A stretch of 64,000 nucleotides of DNA from Prauserella shujinwangii (lineage in GTDB: Bacteria; Actinomycetota; Actinomycetes; Mycobacteriales; Pseudonocardiaceae): positions 1 to 64,000 of the forward strand of contig NZ_PVNH01000007.1 of assembly GCF_003001955.1 (NCBI RefSeq), read 5' to 3'. Positions 33,181-42,446 of the stretch are shown piece by piece (positions within the stretch are counted from its first letter, which is position 1; every line of letters begins with the position of its first letter). The notes beneath the pieces were generated by a model. It searched no databases. It saw only the letters and a list, made by a program, of their open reading frames with translations, and was not told the DNA's origin. The translations under genes were made by a program, and so were the position numbers.

Positions 33181-34230
33181 ATGACCGCTTCCACCAGCGC
33201 GGGCACCACGACGGTCAGCCTGCGAGATCCAGGACAACTGCTCGCCGCACTCCCGCACCTGCTCGGCTTCCGGCCCGCCGACTCGGTGCTCGTCGTCGCC
33301 CACGGCGGCCGGTCGGGCCGCCGGGTCGGCAATGTCGTGCGTGCCGATCTCCCCCGCCCGGACGGCGTGGCCGATCTGGCCCAGGTGCTCCGGGCCTCGA
33401 TCCTCGCCGGCGACGTCGCCGCGGCCACGGTCGCCGTCGTCGGCGGCGGGAAGGCGAGGGGCAGGGCGGGCCCGCCGTGGCGCGACCTCGTCGACGCGGT
33501 CGCCGAAGCCTTCGCCCACGCCGGGCATCACGTCGCCCATTCCCTGTGGGTGCCCGAGATCAGCGCGGGCGCCCGCTGGCACTGCTATCACGACCCCGCC
33601 TGCACCGGGCGGATGCCCGATCCCGCCAGCTCGGTGATGGCGGCCGTGGCCGCGCACCAGGGCATGGTGACCTACCCCAGCCGCGAGGAGATGGAACGCC
33701 AGCTCGCTCCGGCCGACCCCGCCGCGCTCGCCCGCCGCTCCGCCCTGCTCGACGCCGAGCTCGAGGTGCTCGGCGCCCGGTCGAGCCCGGAGCAGGCGCG
33801 GGAACAGGGCCTCGCGCGGGTCCGCGCGGCGCTCGGCAAGGCCCTCGCCGGGCAGCTGACGTTCACCGACGAGGAGGTGGCGGGCCTCGCGCTCGCGCTC
33901 TCGGTGCCGGAGGTCCGGGACGCGTGCCTCGCGACGGCGGTGCCGACCGGGGAGTCCAGGGCGCTGGCGGCCGAGCGTCTCTGGCTGGCGCTCGTGCGGG
34001 AGACCCCGGCGCCGGAACGCGCGCAGGCGGCCTGCCTGCTCGCGTACTCGGCGTACGTGCGTGGTGAGGGTGCGCTGGCCGGGATGGCGCTGGAGAACGC
34101 GCTGACCGCCCACCCGGGGCACGTGCTGGCCGGGCTGCTGCACCAGGCGCTGCGGCACGCCGTCCCGCCGAGCCGGATCACCGGGCTCGGCGAGCGCGGC
34201 GGCGAGCCGTCCCTGTGGGAGCCCGGCTAG
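33181..34230 (+). CDS. DUF4192 domain protein
   Basis: This 349-residue protein opens with the conserved DUF4192 block VSLRDPGQLLAALPHLLGFRPADSVLVVA and has the RWHCYHDPACT region and a C-terminal TPR-like Ala-rich helical half (about residues 200-335, ending with GMALENALTAHPGHVLAGLL). DUF4192 is widespread in actinobacteria and has no established function. No signal peptide or membrane helix is visible. It is convergent with galE, 34 bases apart. Confidence 0.85.
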   Translation: MTASTSAGTTTVSLRDPGQLLAALPHLLGFRPADSVLVVAHGGRSGRRVGNVVRADLPRPDGVADLAQVLRASILAGDVAAATVAVVGGGKARGRAGPPWRDLVDAVAEAFAHAGHHVAHSLWVPEISAGARWHCYHDPACTGRMPDPASSVMAAVAAHQGMVTYPSREEMERQLAPADPAALARRSALLDAELEVLGARSSPEQAREQGLARVRAALGKALAGQLTFTDEEVAGLALALSVPEVRDACLATAVPTGESRALAAERLWLALVRETPAPERAQAACLLAYSAYVRGEGALAGMALENALTAHPGHVLAGLLHQALRHAVPPSRITGLGERGGEPSLWEPG

Positions 34231-34264
34231 GGCCGCTCCCGTGCCCGCGACCGTGCGCGCCGGA

Positions 34265-35287
34265 TCAGGACGCGGCGGTCCCGCGCCGGTCCTGGGTGAA
34301 CCGCCACGCGTCGGCGACGATGTCGCGCAGGTCGGTGCGCTCGGGCTTCCAGCCCAGCTCCTCCCTGGCGCGATCACTGGCCGCCACGAGCACCGCCGGG
34401 TCGCCCGCCCTGCGCCCGCCGACGGCGGCGGGGATGGGGTGCCCGGTCACCTCGCGGCAGGCCTCGATCACCTGGCGGACGGAGAAGCCGGTTCCGTTGC
34501 CGAGGTTGTAGATCCGGTGTTCGCCCGCCCGGGCGTGGTCCAGCGCGAGCAGGTGCGCGTCGGCGAGGTCGGTGACGTGGATGTAGTCACGGACGGCCGT
34601 GCCGTCGTCGGTGGGGTAGTCCTCGCCGTAGATCTGCACCTGGCCGCGTTCGCCGGTCGCGACCTGCAGGACGATCGGGATCAGATGGGTCTCGGTGGTG
34701 TGCCGCTCGCCGAACCGGCCGTGGGCGCCCGCGACGTTGAAGTACCGCAGGCTCACCGCGGCGAGCCCGTGGGCGCGGGCGTAGGTGCCGATCGCGTGGT
34801 CGATCGCGAGCTTGGTCGCGCCGTAGGTGTTGGTGGGCTGGGTGGGCGCCGACTCGGGGATCGGCGCGACGTCCGGCTCGCCGTAGGTCGCGGCCGTGGA
34901 GGAGAACACCAGGCGGGGCGTGCCGTGCGCACGCATCGCGTCGAGCAGCCGGAGGGAGGTGAGCACGTTCCCGTGCCAGTACTTGCCGGGATCCTGCATG
35001 GACTCGCCCACGAGTGACTTCGCCGCGAAGTGCAGCACGCCGTCGAAGCCGTCGGCGAGGAGCGTCTGGGAGACCTCGGCGGCGTCGCCCTCGACGAACC
35101 GCGCGCCCTCGGGCACCGCGTCGGCGTGCCCGGTGGACAGGTCGTCCACCACGGTCACGTCGTGGCCCGCCTCCACCAGCCGGGCCGCGCACACGCTGCC
35201 GACGTAGCCCGCGCCGCCCGTGACGACCAGCTTCAGGGGCCTGCTCGGCGTGGTCGGAGTGGTCTGCTCGGTCGGCTGGGCGGGCAT
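34265..35287 (-). CDS. galE: UDP-glucose 4-epimerase
   Basis: GalE interconverts UDP-galactose and UDP-glucose with bound NAD. The 340-residue protein has the Rossmann motif [18 protein letters not shown] (about residues 19-36), the catalytic Ser in [11 protein letters not shown], the YGATKLAID Tyr-x3-Lys pair, and the RYFNVAGA and [12 protein letters not shown] blocks typical of GalE. A 16-residue Thr/Pro-rich leader precedes the core, and the start there is weakly supported. galK lies 85 bases upstream on the same strand, forming a Leloir-pathway pair. Confidence 0.94.
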   Translation of the reverse strand: MPAQPTEQTTPTTPSRPLKLVVTGGAGYVGSVCAARLVEAGHDVTVVDDLSTGHADAVPEGARFVEGDAAEVSQTLLADGFDGVLHFAAKSLVGESMQDPGKYWHGNVLTSLRLLDAMRAHGTPRLVFSSTAATYGEPDVAPIPESAPTQPTNTYGATKLAIDHAIGTYARAHGLAAVSLRYFNVAGAHGRFGERHTTETHLIPIVLQVATGERGQVQIYGEDYPTDDGTAVRDYIHVTDLADAHLLALDHARAGEHRIYNLGNGTGFSVRQVIEACREVTGHPIPAAVGGRRAGDPAVLVAASDRAREELGWKPERTDLRDIVADAWRFTQDRRGTAAS

Positions 35288-35372
35288 CGGCGGGGCCTTT
35301 CTCGGGGACGGGACGGGTGACTGGCGACCAGTGTGCACCCGGGGCGAGGGGTCTGCGGAGCCGGGGCGCCGG

Positions 35373-36563
35373 TCACCGGGACGGTTCCCGGTCGGCACCG
35401 GCACCGGCCGAGGGGGCGGCGGCGAACACGCGGGGCCGGCGCAACCGGGCCCGTTCGAACCCCGCCGTGACCGCGTCGCCGACGGCGCGCAGGCCGGTGT
35501 CCGGGACGAGCGCGACCACGGAGCCGCCGAACCCGCCCCCGGTCATCCGGGCCCCGAGCGCGCCGGCCTCGCGGGCGAGGTCGACGGCGAGGTCCAGCTC
35601 GTGGACCGACACCCGGTAGTCGTCCCGCAGGCTCGCGTGGGACGCGTCGAGCAGGGGACCGACGGCGGAGATCTCCCCGGCGCGCAGGTGGGCCACGACG
35701 TCGAGCACCCGTGCGTTCTCGGTGACGACGTGGCGCACCAGCCGGCGCAGCTCGCCGGGCAGCCTGCCCAGCGTCGCGCCCAGGTCGGCCACGGCGATGT
35801 CGCGGAGACTGCCGACGCCGAGCAGGCGGGCGGCGCGTTCGGTGCCTCGCCTGCGGTCGGCGTAGCCGGACTCGGCGTGGGAGTGGCGGGCGCGGGTGTC
35901 GATCACCAGCACCCGCAGCCCGGAGCGCGCGGCGTCGAACGGCACCTGCTCGGCCGCACCCGAACGCACGTCGAGGAACAGCGCGTGCCCGGCGACGCAG
36001 CACAGCGACGCGGTCTGGTCGAGCACGCCGGTGGGGACGCCGACGAACTCGTTCTCGGCCCGCTGCAGCCGCCGCGCGAGCTCGGCGCGGCGGTGCGTGC
36101 CCGGCGGATCGGCGCCGGCGAGCCCGAGCAGGGCCAGCGCCACGGCGCACTCCAGCGCGGCCGACGAGGACAGCCCCGCGCCCGTCGGCACGTCCCCGGC
36201 CAGCACCAGGTCGGCGCCCGCGTCCCCGGGGAGGCACCCTCCCTCGCGCAGCACCCAGGCCACGCCGGCCGGGTACGCGGCCCACCCGGTCACCGAGCCC
36301 GGTCGCAACGTGCGCACGTCGACGGGTTCCGCGTGCTGGACCCTGCCGTCGGAACCGAGGGTGGCGACGGTCAGCATGTGGTCGCGGCGCGGTGCGGCCG
36401 CGGCGGCGATCCGGTGCGGCAGGGCGAACGGCAGGACGAACCCGTCGTGGTAATCGGTGTGCTCGCCGATCAGGTTCACCCGTCCCGGTGCCGACCACAC
36501 CCCGAGCGGCGCCCGCCCGTGGACCGAGCGGAACGTGCGCGCGGCGAGCCGAGCGGGTGTCAC
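35373..36563 (-). CDS. galK: Galactokinase
   Basis: GalK phosphorylates alpha-D-galactose at C1 for the Leloir pathway. The 396-residue GHMP kinase has the signature [19 protein letters not shown] (about residues 27-45), the ATP loop [13 protein letters not shown], and the third GHMP motif [16 protein letters not shown]. The GTG start overlaps the stop of the upstream iron-dependent regulator by 4 bases, so the two are translationally coupled. A longer upstream start would read through that regulator and is rejected. Confidence 0.94.
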   Translation of the reverse strand: MTPARLAARTFRSVHGRAPLGVWSAPGRVNLIGEHTDYHDGFVLPFALPHRIAAAAAPRRDHMLTVATLGSDGRVQHAEPVDVRTLRPGSVTGWAAYPAGVAWVLREGGCLPGDAGADLVLAGDVPTGAGLSSSAALECAVALALLGLAGADPPGTHRRAELARRLQRAENEFVGVPTGVLDQTASLCCVAGHALFLDVRSGAAEQVPFDAARSGLRVLVIDTRARHSHAESGYADRRRGTERAARLLGVGSLRDIAVADLGATLGRLPGELRRLVRHVVTENARVLDVVAHLRAGEISAVGPLLDASHASLRDDYRVSVHELDLAVDLAREAGALGARMTGGGFGGSVVALVPDTGLRAVGDAVTAGFERARLRRPRVFAAAPSAGAGADREPSR

Positions 36564-37255
36564 CGAGCCTGTGCGAGTACCGCGTGCAGCACCGAACTCG
36601 ACACCTGGACGGTGTGGTGCTCGTCGGACACCTCGATGGTTCCGCCGTTGCCGTTGGGCTTGCCGACGCGCACGGTGCCCCCCGGCACGATCCCGACCGA
36701 CTTCAGCTCGTTCATCAGCTTCTCGTCGAGCTGGACGTGCTCGGCGATCCGGCGGATCTCGACGTTCCCGCCACCCGCGCGGGCGAACTCGTCCAGACGC
36801 ACGAGGTCGGACTCCGCGGGTGGCGCGGGCTCGCCCTCGCCGAGCTTGTCGAGGCCGGGGATCGGGTTGCCGTACGGCGACGTGGTGGGATGTCCGAGCA
36901 GCTTGACGAGCTTGCGCTCGACGGCCTCGCTCATGACGTGCTCCCAGCGGCACGCCTCGTTGTGCACGTGTTCCCACTCCAGACCGATCACGTCCACGAG
37001 CAGGCGCTCAGCCAGCCGATGCTTGCGCATCACCGCGATCGCGAGTTCCCTGCCGTGGTCGGTCAGCTGCAGGTGCCGGTCATCCGCGACCACCACGAGG
37101 CCGTCCCGCTCCATCCTGGCGACCGTCTGGCTGACGGTGGGGCCGCTCTGCTGGAGGCGCTCCGCGATTCGCGCGCGCAGTGGGACGACACCCTCCTCTT
37201 CGAGCTCGTAGATGGTGCGCAAGTACATCTCGGTGGTGTCGATGAGATCGTTCAC
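36560..37255 (-). CDS. ideR: Iron-dependent DtxR/IdeR-family regulator
   Basis: The 231-residue protein has the DtxR arrangement: a winged helix (about residues 5-70, with ERLQQSGPTVSQTVARMERDGL), a dimerisation and metal-binding domain with HRLAERLLVDVIGLEWEHVHNEACRWEHVMSEAVE (split here by function: Glu, Cys and His ligands) and a C-terminal SH3-like domain (from about 150). It represses siderophore and iron-uptake genes when loaded with ferrous iron. The start is GTG after AAAGGGGAC. Its overlap with galK is unusual for an iron regulator. No iron box was recognised at its own promoter. Confidence 0.93.
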   Translation of the reverse strand: MNDLIDTTEMYLRTIYELEEEGVVPLRARIAERLQQSGPTVSQTVARMERDGLVVVADDRHLQLTDHGRELAIAVMRKHRLAERLLVDVIGLEWEHVHNEACRWEHVMSEAVERKLVKLLGHPTTSPYGNPIPGLDKLGEGEPAPPAESDLVRLDEFARAGGGNVEIRRIAEHVQLDEKLMNELKSVGIVPGGTVRVGKPNGNGGTIEVSDEHHTVQVSSSVLHAVLAQAR

Positions 37256-37392
37256 GCCTGTCCCCTTTGTTCGCGTTGCTCATGGTAGTCGCTGGGCCGA
37301 CGGTTTCCGCAGGCGATCACCAGCCCACGAGCCGCCTCCGGTGCCGTCCGCCCACGCTGCGTGAACGGATCCGCCCCGGGGAGGATGAGCGC

Positions 37393-38250
37393 ATGCATCC
37401 CGTCATCTCGACCGCCGATCTCGCGGCCCTGCTCGACGCCGGGCCCGCCGCCCGGCCGACCGTGCTGGACGTCCGCTGGCGGCTGGCCGGCCCGCCGGGC
37501 GTCGATTCGTACCATGCGGGTCACCTGCCCGGTGCGGCCTACCTCGACCTCGACACCGAGCTCGCCGGCAGTCCCGGGGCCGGGGGCAGGCACCCGCTGC
37601 CCGAACCCGGAGCACTGCAGCGCAGCCTGCGGGCGGCGGGGGTGCGGGCAGGGCATCCCGTGGTCGCCTACGACGACGGCGACTCCTCCGTCGCCGCCAG
37701 GGCGTGGTGGCTGCTGCGCTGGGCCGGCCACCGCGAGGTGGCCGTCCTCGACGGTGGCTTCGCCGCCTGGCAGGCCGAGGGCAGGCCGGTCACGACGGAA
37801 TCCGACGAGGCCACCGCGCCACGGGAGGGCGACATCACGGTGCGGCCGGGCGGGATGCCGGTGCTCGACGCCGAGGGTGCCGTCCGCTACGCCCGCTCCG
37901 GCGTGCTGCTCGACGCGCGGGCGCCGCAGCGATACACCGGCGAGACCGAGCCCGTCGACCCGCGCCCTGGTCACATCCCCGGAGCGCGCAACGCCCCGTT
38001 CAGCGCCCACAGCGGGCCCGACGGCCGCTGGCGCGCTCCGGAGGAGCTGGCCGGGCACTTCGCGGCGCTCGGGGTGGAGCCGGGCGTCCCGGTCGGCGCG
38101 TACTGCGGTTCGGGTGTCACGGCCAGCTCCGTGGTACTGGCGCTGGAACTCGCCGGGCACCCGGAACCGGCCGCGCTGTACCCGGGCTCGTGGTCGGAGT
38201 GGTCCGCCGACCCGGAGCGGCCCGCCGCCACGGGCCCCACCCCGGGCTGA
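37393..38250 (+). CDS. Sulfurtransferase, two rhodanese domains (SseA-like)
   Basis: This 285-residue protein has two rhodanese domains. The first (about residues 5-125) has lost its cysteine: the site reads AYDDGDSS. The second (about 150-275) has the active loop YCGSGVTASS, the CGSGVT type typical of 3-mercaptopyruvate sulfurtransferases rather than thiosulfate enzymes. It presumably transfers sulfur from 3-mercaptopyruvate to a thiol acceptor such as thioredoxin. The start ATG has no strong ribosome-binding site nearby (GAGGATGAG region). It is divergent from ideR. A 21-bp tandem repeat follows the stop directly. Confidence 0.9.
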   Translation: MHPVISTADLAALLDAGPAARPTVLDVRWRLAGPPGVDSYHAGHLPGAAYLDLDTELAGSPGAGGRHPLPEPGALQRSLRAAGVRAGHPVVAYDDGDSSVAARAWWLLRWAGHREVAVLDGGFAAWQAEGRPVTTESDEATAPREGDITVRPGGMPVLDAEGAVRYARSGVLLDARAPQRYTGETEPVDPRPGHIPGARNAPFSAHSGPDGRWRAPEELAGHFAALGVEPGVPVGAYCGSGVTASSVVLALELAGHPEPAALYPGSWSEWSADPERPAATGPTPG

Positions 38251-38260
38251 GCGCCCGCGA

Positions 38261-38422
38261 GAACGCAGCACTCACGTGCGGGAACGCAGCACTCGCGAGT
38301 GCCGCGTTCGGGCCTGCGAGTGCTGCACTCGAGACGGCGAGTGCTGCGTTCGGAGCCGTGAGTGCCGCGTTCGGGGCGGCGAGTGCTGCGCTCGGGGCGG
38401 CGAGTGCCGCGTTCGGGCCTGC
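38261..38422. repeat. Six 21-bp tandem repeats plus two inverted units (repeat family B, copy 1)
   Basis: Six direct units of exactly 21 bases, each starting GAGTGCYGCRYTCG, run from 38297 to 38422. Just before them, two inverted units starting GAACGCAGCACTC lie at 38261-38281 and 38282-38296, so the centre (38282-38310) forms a near-perfect 15-bp-arm hairpin. The array lies between the rhodanese stop and the AcuC-like gene. Translated in one frame it reads as a heptapeptide repeat, which I consider incidental. Confidence 0.85.
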
Positions 38423-38478
38423 CCGTCCGTGCGCGGGCCTGCTGCCCGCGGCCCGGATCCGGGCTAGGGTCAACAGTC

Positions 38479-39651
38479 ATGTCCGCACCGGCCGTCGTCT
38501 GGGATTCCGCACTGCTCGCCTACGACCTCGGCGGCGAGCACCCGTTCAACCCCGTCCGGCTCGACCTGGCCATCCGGCTGGCCACGGCCCTGGGTGTGCT
38601 GGACGACGTCCCGCTGCTCGTGCCCGAGCCCGCCACCGAGGCGGAGCTGTACCGGGCGCACACCGCCGAGTACCTGGAGGCGGTGAAGCAGGCCCCGATG
38701 GCGGGCTGGGACGTCGGGCACGGGCTCGGCACCGACGACAACCCCGTCTTCACCGACATGCACGAGGCGGCGTCACTGGTCGTGGGCTCGACGCTGCTCG
38801 GCGCCCGGCACATCGCCGAGGGGCGCGCGCGGCGCGCGGTGAACATCGCGGGCGGGCTGCACCACGCCATGCGTGACCACGCCTCCGGGTTCTGCGTCTA
38901 CAACGACTGCACGGTCGCGATCTCGTGGCTGCTCGACCACGGGTTCGACCGCATCGCCTACCTCGACACCGACGTGCACCATGGCGACGGGGTGCAGGCC
39001 GCCTTCTACGGCGACCCGAGAGTGCTCACCGTCTCGCTGCACCAGCACCCGTTCACGCTGTGGCCCGGCACCGGCTACTCCGCCGAGGTGGGCGCGGAGG
39101 GGGCCGAGGGCACGGCGGTGAACATCCCGCTGCCACCGCGCACCAAGGACGCGGGCTGGCTGCGTGCCTTCCACGCGGTGGTGCCGTCCCTGCTCGCTGC
39201 GTTCCGCCCGCAGGTGCTGGTCACCCAGTGCGGCGTCGACTCGCACGAGGAGGACCCGCTCGCCGACCTCTCGCTCACCGTGGACGGCCACCGCGCGATC
39301 TACCGCACGCTGCGCACGCTGGCGGACGAGCACGCCGACGGCCGCTGGCTCGCCGTCGGTGGCGGGGGATACCAGCTCATCCGCGTCGTGCCCCGCTCGT
39401 GGACACACCTCATCGCCACCGTCCTCGACCGGGACGTGGCGCCGCAGACCCCGCTCCCGGCGAGCTGGACCGGCCTGGTGCGCGGGGCCGCGCCGCACGC
39501 GGAGCTGCCGCTCGGCATGAGCGACGGCGGCGACACCGGGTTCCAGCCGTGGGGCGACGGGCTCGACGACGCCGTCGACGTCGCCGTCCGGGACACCCGC
39601 CGCGCGGTCTTCCCGCTGCACGGCCTCGATCCGGACGACCCGAGGGACTGA
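38479..39651 (+). CDS. Class I histone deacetylase-like protein (AcuC type)
   Basis: The 390-residue protein has the arginase/deacetylase fold of AcuC-type protein deacetylases. Visible motifs are the HH pair in AGGLHHAMRDHASGFCVYND, the zinc ligands in YLDTDVHHGDGVQAAFY (Asp and His), QCGVDSHEEDPLADL, and the active-site Tyr in VGGGGYQ. AcuC deacetylates lysines on enzymes such as acetyl-CoA synthetase. The next gene, 5 bases downstream, encodes an acetyltransferase-ligase fusion, so the two likely write and erase the same modification. The ATG follows a weak GGGTCAACAGTC leader. Confidence 0.9.
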   Translation: MSAPAVVWDSALLAYDLGGEHPFNPVRLDLAIRLATALGVLDDVPLLVPEPATEAELYRAHTAEYLEAVKQAPMAGWDVGHGLGTDDNPVFTDMHEAASLVVGSTLLGARHIAEGRARRAVNIAGGLHHAMRDHASGFCVYNDCTVAISWLLDHGFDRIAYLDTDVHHGDGVQAAFYGDPRVLTVSLHQHPFTLWPGTGYSAEVGAEGAEGTAVNIPLPPRTKDAGWLRAFHAVVPSLLAAFRPQVLVTQCGVDSHEEDPLADLSLTVDGHRAIYRTLRTLADEHADGRWLAVGGGGYQLIRVVPRSWTHLIATVLDRDVAPQTPLPASWTGLVRGAAPHAELPLGMSDGGDTGFQPWGDGLDDAVDVAVRDTRRAVFPLHGLDPDDPRD

Positions 39652-39656
39652 CCACC

Positions 39657-42362
39657 ATGACGAGCAGGCCGACCGAAACGGCGAGGGATCCCTACGACTA
39701 CCCGCGGCACTGGGAGGCGGACGTCCTGCTGTCCGACGGCGGGACCGTGCACCTGCGGCCGATCGTGCCCTCGGACGCCGACGGGCTCGTCGCGCTGCAC
39801 GCGCGGCTGTCCGAGCGGACGAGGTACCTGCGCTACTTCGGCGCCTATCCGCGCATCCCCGCCAGGGACCTGGAGCGGTTCTCCACGGTCGACCACCACG
39901 ACCGGGTCGCGTTCGTCGCGCTGCTCGGCGACGACATCGTGGCGGTCGGCCGCTACGAGCGCCTCGACGCCGACTCGGCCGAGGTCGCCTTCGTGGTGGA
40001 CGACGCGCACCAGGGGCGGGGGCTCGGCTCGATCCTGCTGGAACACCTCGCCGCCGCCGCGTCCGAGTCGGGGGTGCGCCGGTTCGTGGCGGAGGTGCTC
40101 GCCGAGAACTCGCAGATGGTCCGCGTGTTCCGGGACGCGGGCTACCAGGTCAGCCGCGCGTTCGAGGAGGGCCTGCTGCACCTCGAGTTCGACATCGACC
40201 CCACCGAGGAGTCGCTCGCCGTGGCCAGGGCGAGGGAGCAGGCCGCCGAGGCCCGCAGCGTGCACAACCTGCTGCACCCGAAGTCGGTGGCGGTCATCGG
40301 CGCCTCCACCGACTCCAGCAAGATCGGTTACGCGGTGCTGACCAACCTGCTGTCGGCGGACTTCGCGGGCACCGTCTACCCGGTCAACCCCGAGCACGCC
40401 TCGGTGCGCGGCGTCCGCGCGTACCCCTCGGTGCTGGAGATCCCCGACCCGGTGGACCTCGCGGTGGTCGCCGTGCCCGCCGACCAGGTGGAGGCCGTGC
40501 TGGACGGGGCGCTCGCCAAGGGCGTCAAGACGCTGCTGATCGTGTCGAGCGGCTTCGGCGAGGCGGGCCCGCACGGCCTGCACGCCGAGCTGCGGCTGGT
40601 CGGGGAGGCCAGGGCACACGGAATGCGCGTGGTCGGCCCCAACGCGCTCGGGGTGCTCAACACCGATCCCGCGGTGCGGCTGAACGCCACCCTGGCGCCG
40701 CGCCTGCCCAAGCGGGGGCGCACCGGGTTCTTCTGCCAGTCCGGTGCGCTCGGCATCGCGATCCTGGCCGACGCCGAGGCGCGCGGCCTCGGGCTGTCGA
40801 CGTTCGTCTCGGCGGGCAACCGGGCCGACGTCTCCGGCAACGACCTGCTGCAGTACTGGGAGACCGACCCGAACACCGATCTGGTGCTGCTCTACCTGGA
40901 GTCGTTCGGCAACCCGCGCAAGTTCGGCCGGCTGGCCCGCAGACTCGCGCGGAGCAAGCCGATCGTGGCGGTGAAGTCGGGCAGGCACGCGGTGCGCCCG
41001 CAGCTGGCCGCCACCTCGGTCGAGGTCGACGAGGCCAGCGTGCAGGCGCTGTTCGAGCAGGCCGGGGTGGTACGGGTCGACTCGCTGGCGCAGCTGTTCG
41101 ACACCGCGCTGGTGTTCGCGCACCAGCCGCTGCCCTCGGGCGCGCGGATCGCGATCGTCGGCAACTCCAGCGCCATCGGCATGCTCGCCGCGGACACGGC
41201 GCGGGCGCAGGGCCTCCGGCTGGCCTACGAGCCGGTCGACGTCGGATCGCAGGCGGGGCCAGGCGAGTTCGCCGCCGCGGTGGGGGAGGCGCTCAACTCG
41301 CCGGAGGTGGACGCGCTGGTGGTCGTGTTCGTGCCGCCGGTGGCGATCCCCGGCACCACGTACGCGCGGGCGCTGCGTGAGACGGTGGACGGACACGGCG
41401 GCGGCCGGAGCAAGCCGATCGTGTCCACGTTCCTCGCCGCCGAGGGCGTGCCGGACGAGCTGGCCGTGCTCTCGGCCGGCGGTGCGCCGACGTTCGGTTC
41501 CATCCCGTCGTACCCGAGCCCGGAGCGGGCGGTGAACGCGCTCGCGCGGGTGGTCCGCTACGCCGCGTGGCGCGAGCGGCCGCAGGGCTCGGTCGTGCGG
41601 CCGGAGGGCATCCACCGCGAGCACGCGCAGAGCATCGTGCACGACCTGCTGGCCGAGGCGGACGGGCGGGGCACCGTGCTGTCCGACGACGACGTGGTGC
41701 GGCTGCTCGACTGCTACGGCATCGGGGTCGTGCCGTTCCGGGTGGTCTCCGGTGAGGACGACGCGGTGGCCGCCGCGGCGGAGCTCGGCTACCCGGTGAC
41801 GATCAAGGCCGTGGACGAGCGGCTGCGGGGCAGGCCGGACCTCGCCGGGGTGCGGCTCGACCTCACATCCGAGGAGTTCGTGCGGGTGAGCTACCGCGAT
41901 GTGTGCGCGGTCTCCGGCACCGACGAGGTCTACGTGCAGCGCATGGCGCCGAAGGGGCTGTCGTGCGTGATCGGACTGCAGGACGACCCCTCGTTCGGCA
42001 CGCTGGTCCGGTTCGCGCTGTCCGGGCTGGTCAGCTCGCTGCTCGGCGACCAGGCTTTCCGCGCGGTGCCGCTGACCGACGTCGACGCGGCGACGCTGGT
42101 GCGGGAGCCGAGGACCGCGCCGCTGCTGACGGGCTACCGCGGCGACGAGCCCGCCGACCTCGCCGCGTTGCAGGACCTCGTGCTGCGCGTGGCGGCGCTG
42201 GCCGAGGACAACCCGGAAGTCCGCTCGCTCACGCTCGACCCGATCCTCGCCTCGCCCGAGGGCGCGTTCGTCACCAACGCGACGGTGGTGCTGGGCCCGC
42301 CGCCGTCCCGGCCGGACACCGGCCCGCGCCGCCTGCGCCCGATCACCGCGCCCGGGGACTAG
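39657..42362 (+). CDS. GNAT acetyltransferase fused to a degenerate acyl-CoA synthetase (PatZ/Pat-like)
   Basis: The 901-residue protein joins an N-terminal GNAT domain (about residues 25-190, with the acetyl-CoA loop DDAHQGRGLGSILLEHLA) to an NDP-forming acyl-CoA synthetase region. That region comprises a CoA-binding domain from SVAVIGASTDSSKIGYAV, ligase domains, and a C-terminal ATP-grasp half from about residue 670 containing VTIKAVDERLRGRPDLAGV. Catalytic synthetases have SHTGxLAGxD with a phosphohistidine, as in the 4921-7056 gene; here the site reads ATSVEVDEAS, so the ligase is predicted inactive and sensory. This matches protein acetyltransferases such as PatZ. The AcuC gene just upstream provides the opposing deacetylase. 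Target proteins are unknown. Confidence 0.9.
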   Translation: MTSRPTETARDPYDYPRHWEADVLLSDGGTVHLRPIVPSDADGLVALHARLSERTRYLRYFGAYPRIPARDLERFSTVDHHDRVAFVALLGDDIVAVGRYERLDADSAEVAFVVDDAHQGRGLGSILLEHLAAAASESGVRRFVAEVLAENSQMVRVFRDAGYQVSRAFEEGLLHLEFDIDPTEESLAVARAREQAAEARSVHNLLHPKSVAVIGASTDSSKIGYAVLTNLLSADFAGTVYPVNPEHASVRGVRAYPSVLEIPDPVDLAVVAVPADQVEAVLDGALAKGVKTLLIVSSGFGEAGPHGLHAELRLVGEARAHGMRVVGPNALGVLNTDPAVRLNATLAPRLPKRGRTGFFCQSGALGIAILADAEARGLGLSTFVSAGNRADVSGNDLLQYWETDPNTDLVLLYLESFGNPRKFGRLARRLARSKPIVAVKSGRHAVRPQLAATSVEVDEASVQALFEQAGVVRVDSLAQLFDTALVFAHQPLPSGARIAIVGNSSAIGMLAADTARAQGLRLAYEPVDVGSQAGPGEFAAAVGEALNSPEVDALVVVFVPPVAIPGTTYARALRETVDGHGGGRSKPIVSTFLAAEGVPDELAVLSAGGAPTFGSIPSYPSPERAVNALARVVRYAAWRERPQGSVVRPEGIHREHAQSIVHDLLAEADGRGTVLSDDDVVRLLDCYGIGVVPFRVVSGEDDAVAAAAELGYPVTIKAVDERLRGRPDLAGVRLDLTSEEFVRVSYRDVCAVSGTDEVYVQRMAPKGLSCVIGLQDDPSFGTLVRFALSGLVSSLLGDQAFRAVPLTDVDAATLVREPRTAPLLTGYRGDEPADLAALQDLVLRVAALAEDNPEVRSLTLDPILASPEGAFVTNATVVLGPPPSRPDTGPRRLRPITAPGD

Positions 42363-42367
42363 CGCCC

Positions 42368-42430
42368 AACGCGGAACTCGCGCGCGGGAACGCGGAACGC
42401 ACCGCCCGGAACGCGGAACTCGCGTGCGGG
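42368..42430. repeat. Three 21-bp tandem units (repeat family B, copy 2)
   Basis: Units starting AACGCGGAACTCGCG at 42368, 42389 and 42410 each span 21 bases, with a decayed fourth to about 42446. They are the reverse-complement type of the family-B unit at 38297-38422. They fill the gap between the convergent acetyltransferase and fadE27 genes. Confidence 0.75.
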
Positions 42431-42446
42431 AGCGGGGGACTCGCGG

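Noticed and set aside
34217-34240. Terminator between DUF4192 gene and galE (GGGAGC/GCTCCC)
   Set aside because: Only a 6-bp stem overlapping the coding end with a 12-base loop; too weak to call.
38261-38422. Heptapeptide-repeat protein (SAAFGAA-type) encoded by the family-B array
   Set aside because: The frame belongs to a shadow of the rhodanese gene, has no start or ribosome-binding site near the array, and the repeat is intergenic; the heptapeptide follows simply from a 21-base unit.
38261-42430. CRISPR array
   Set aside because: Units are directly adjacent 21-mers without spacers and no cas genes are present.
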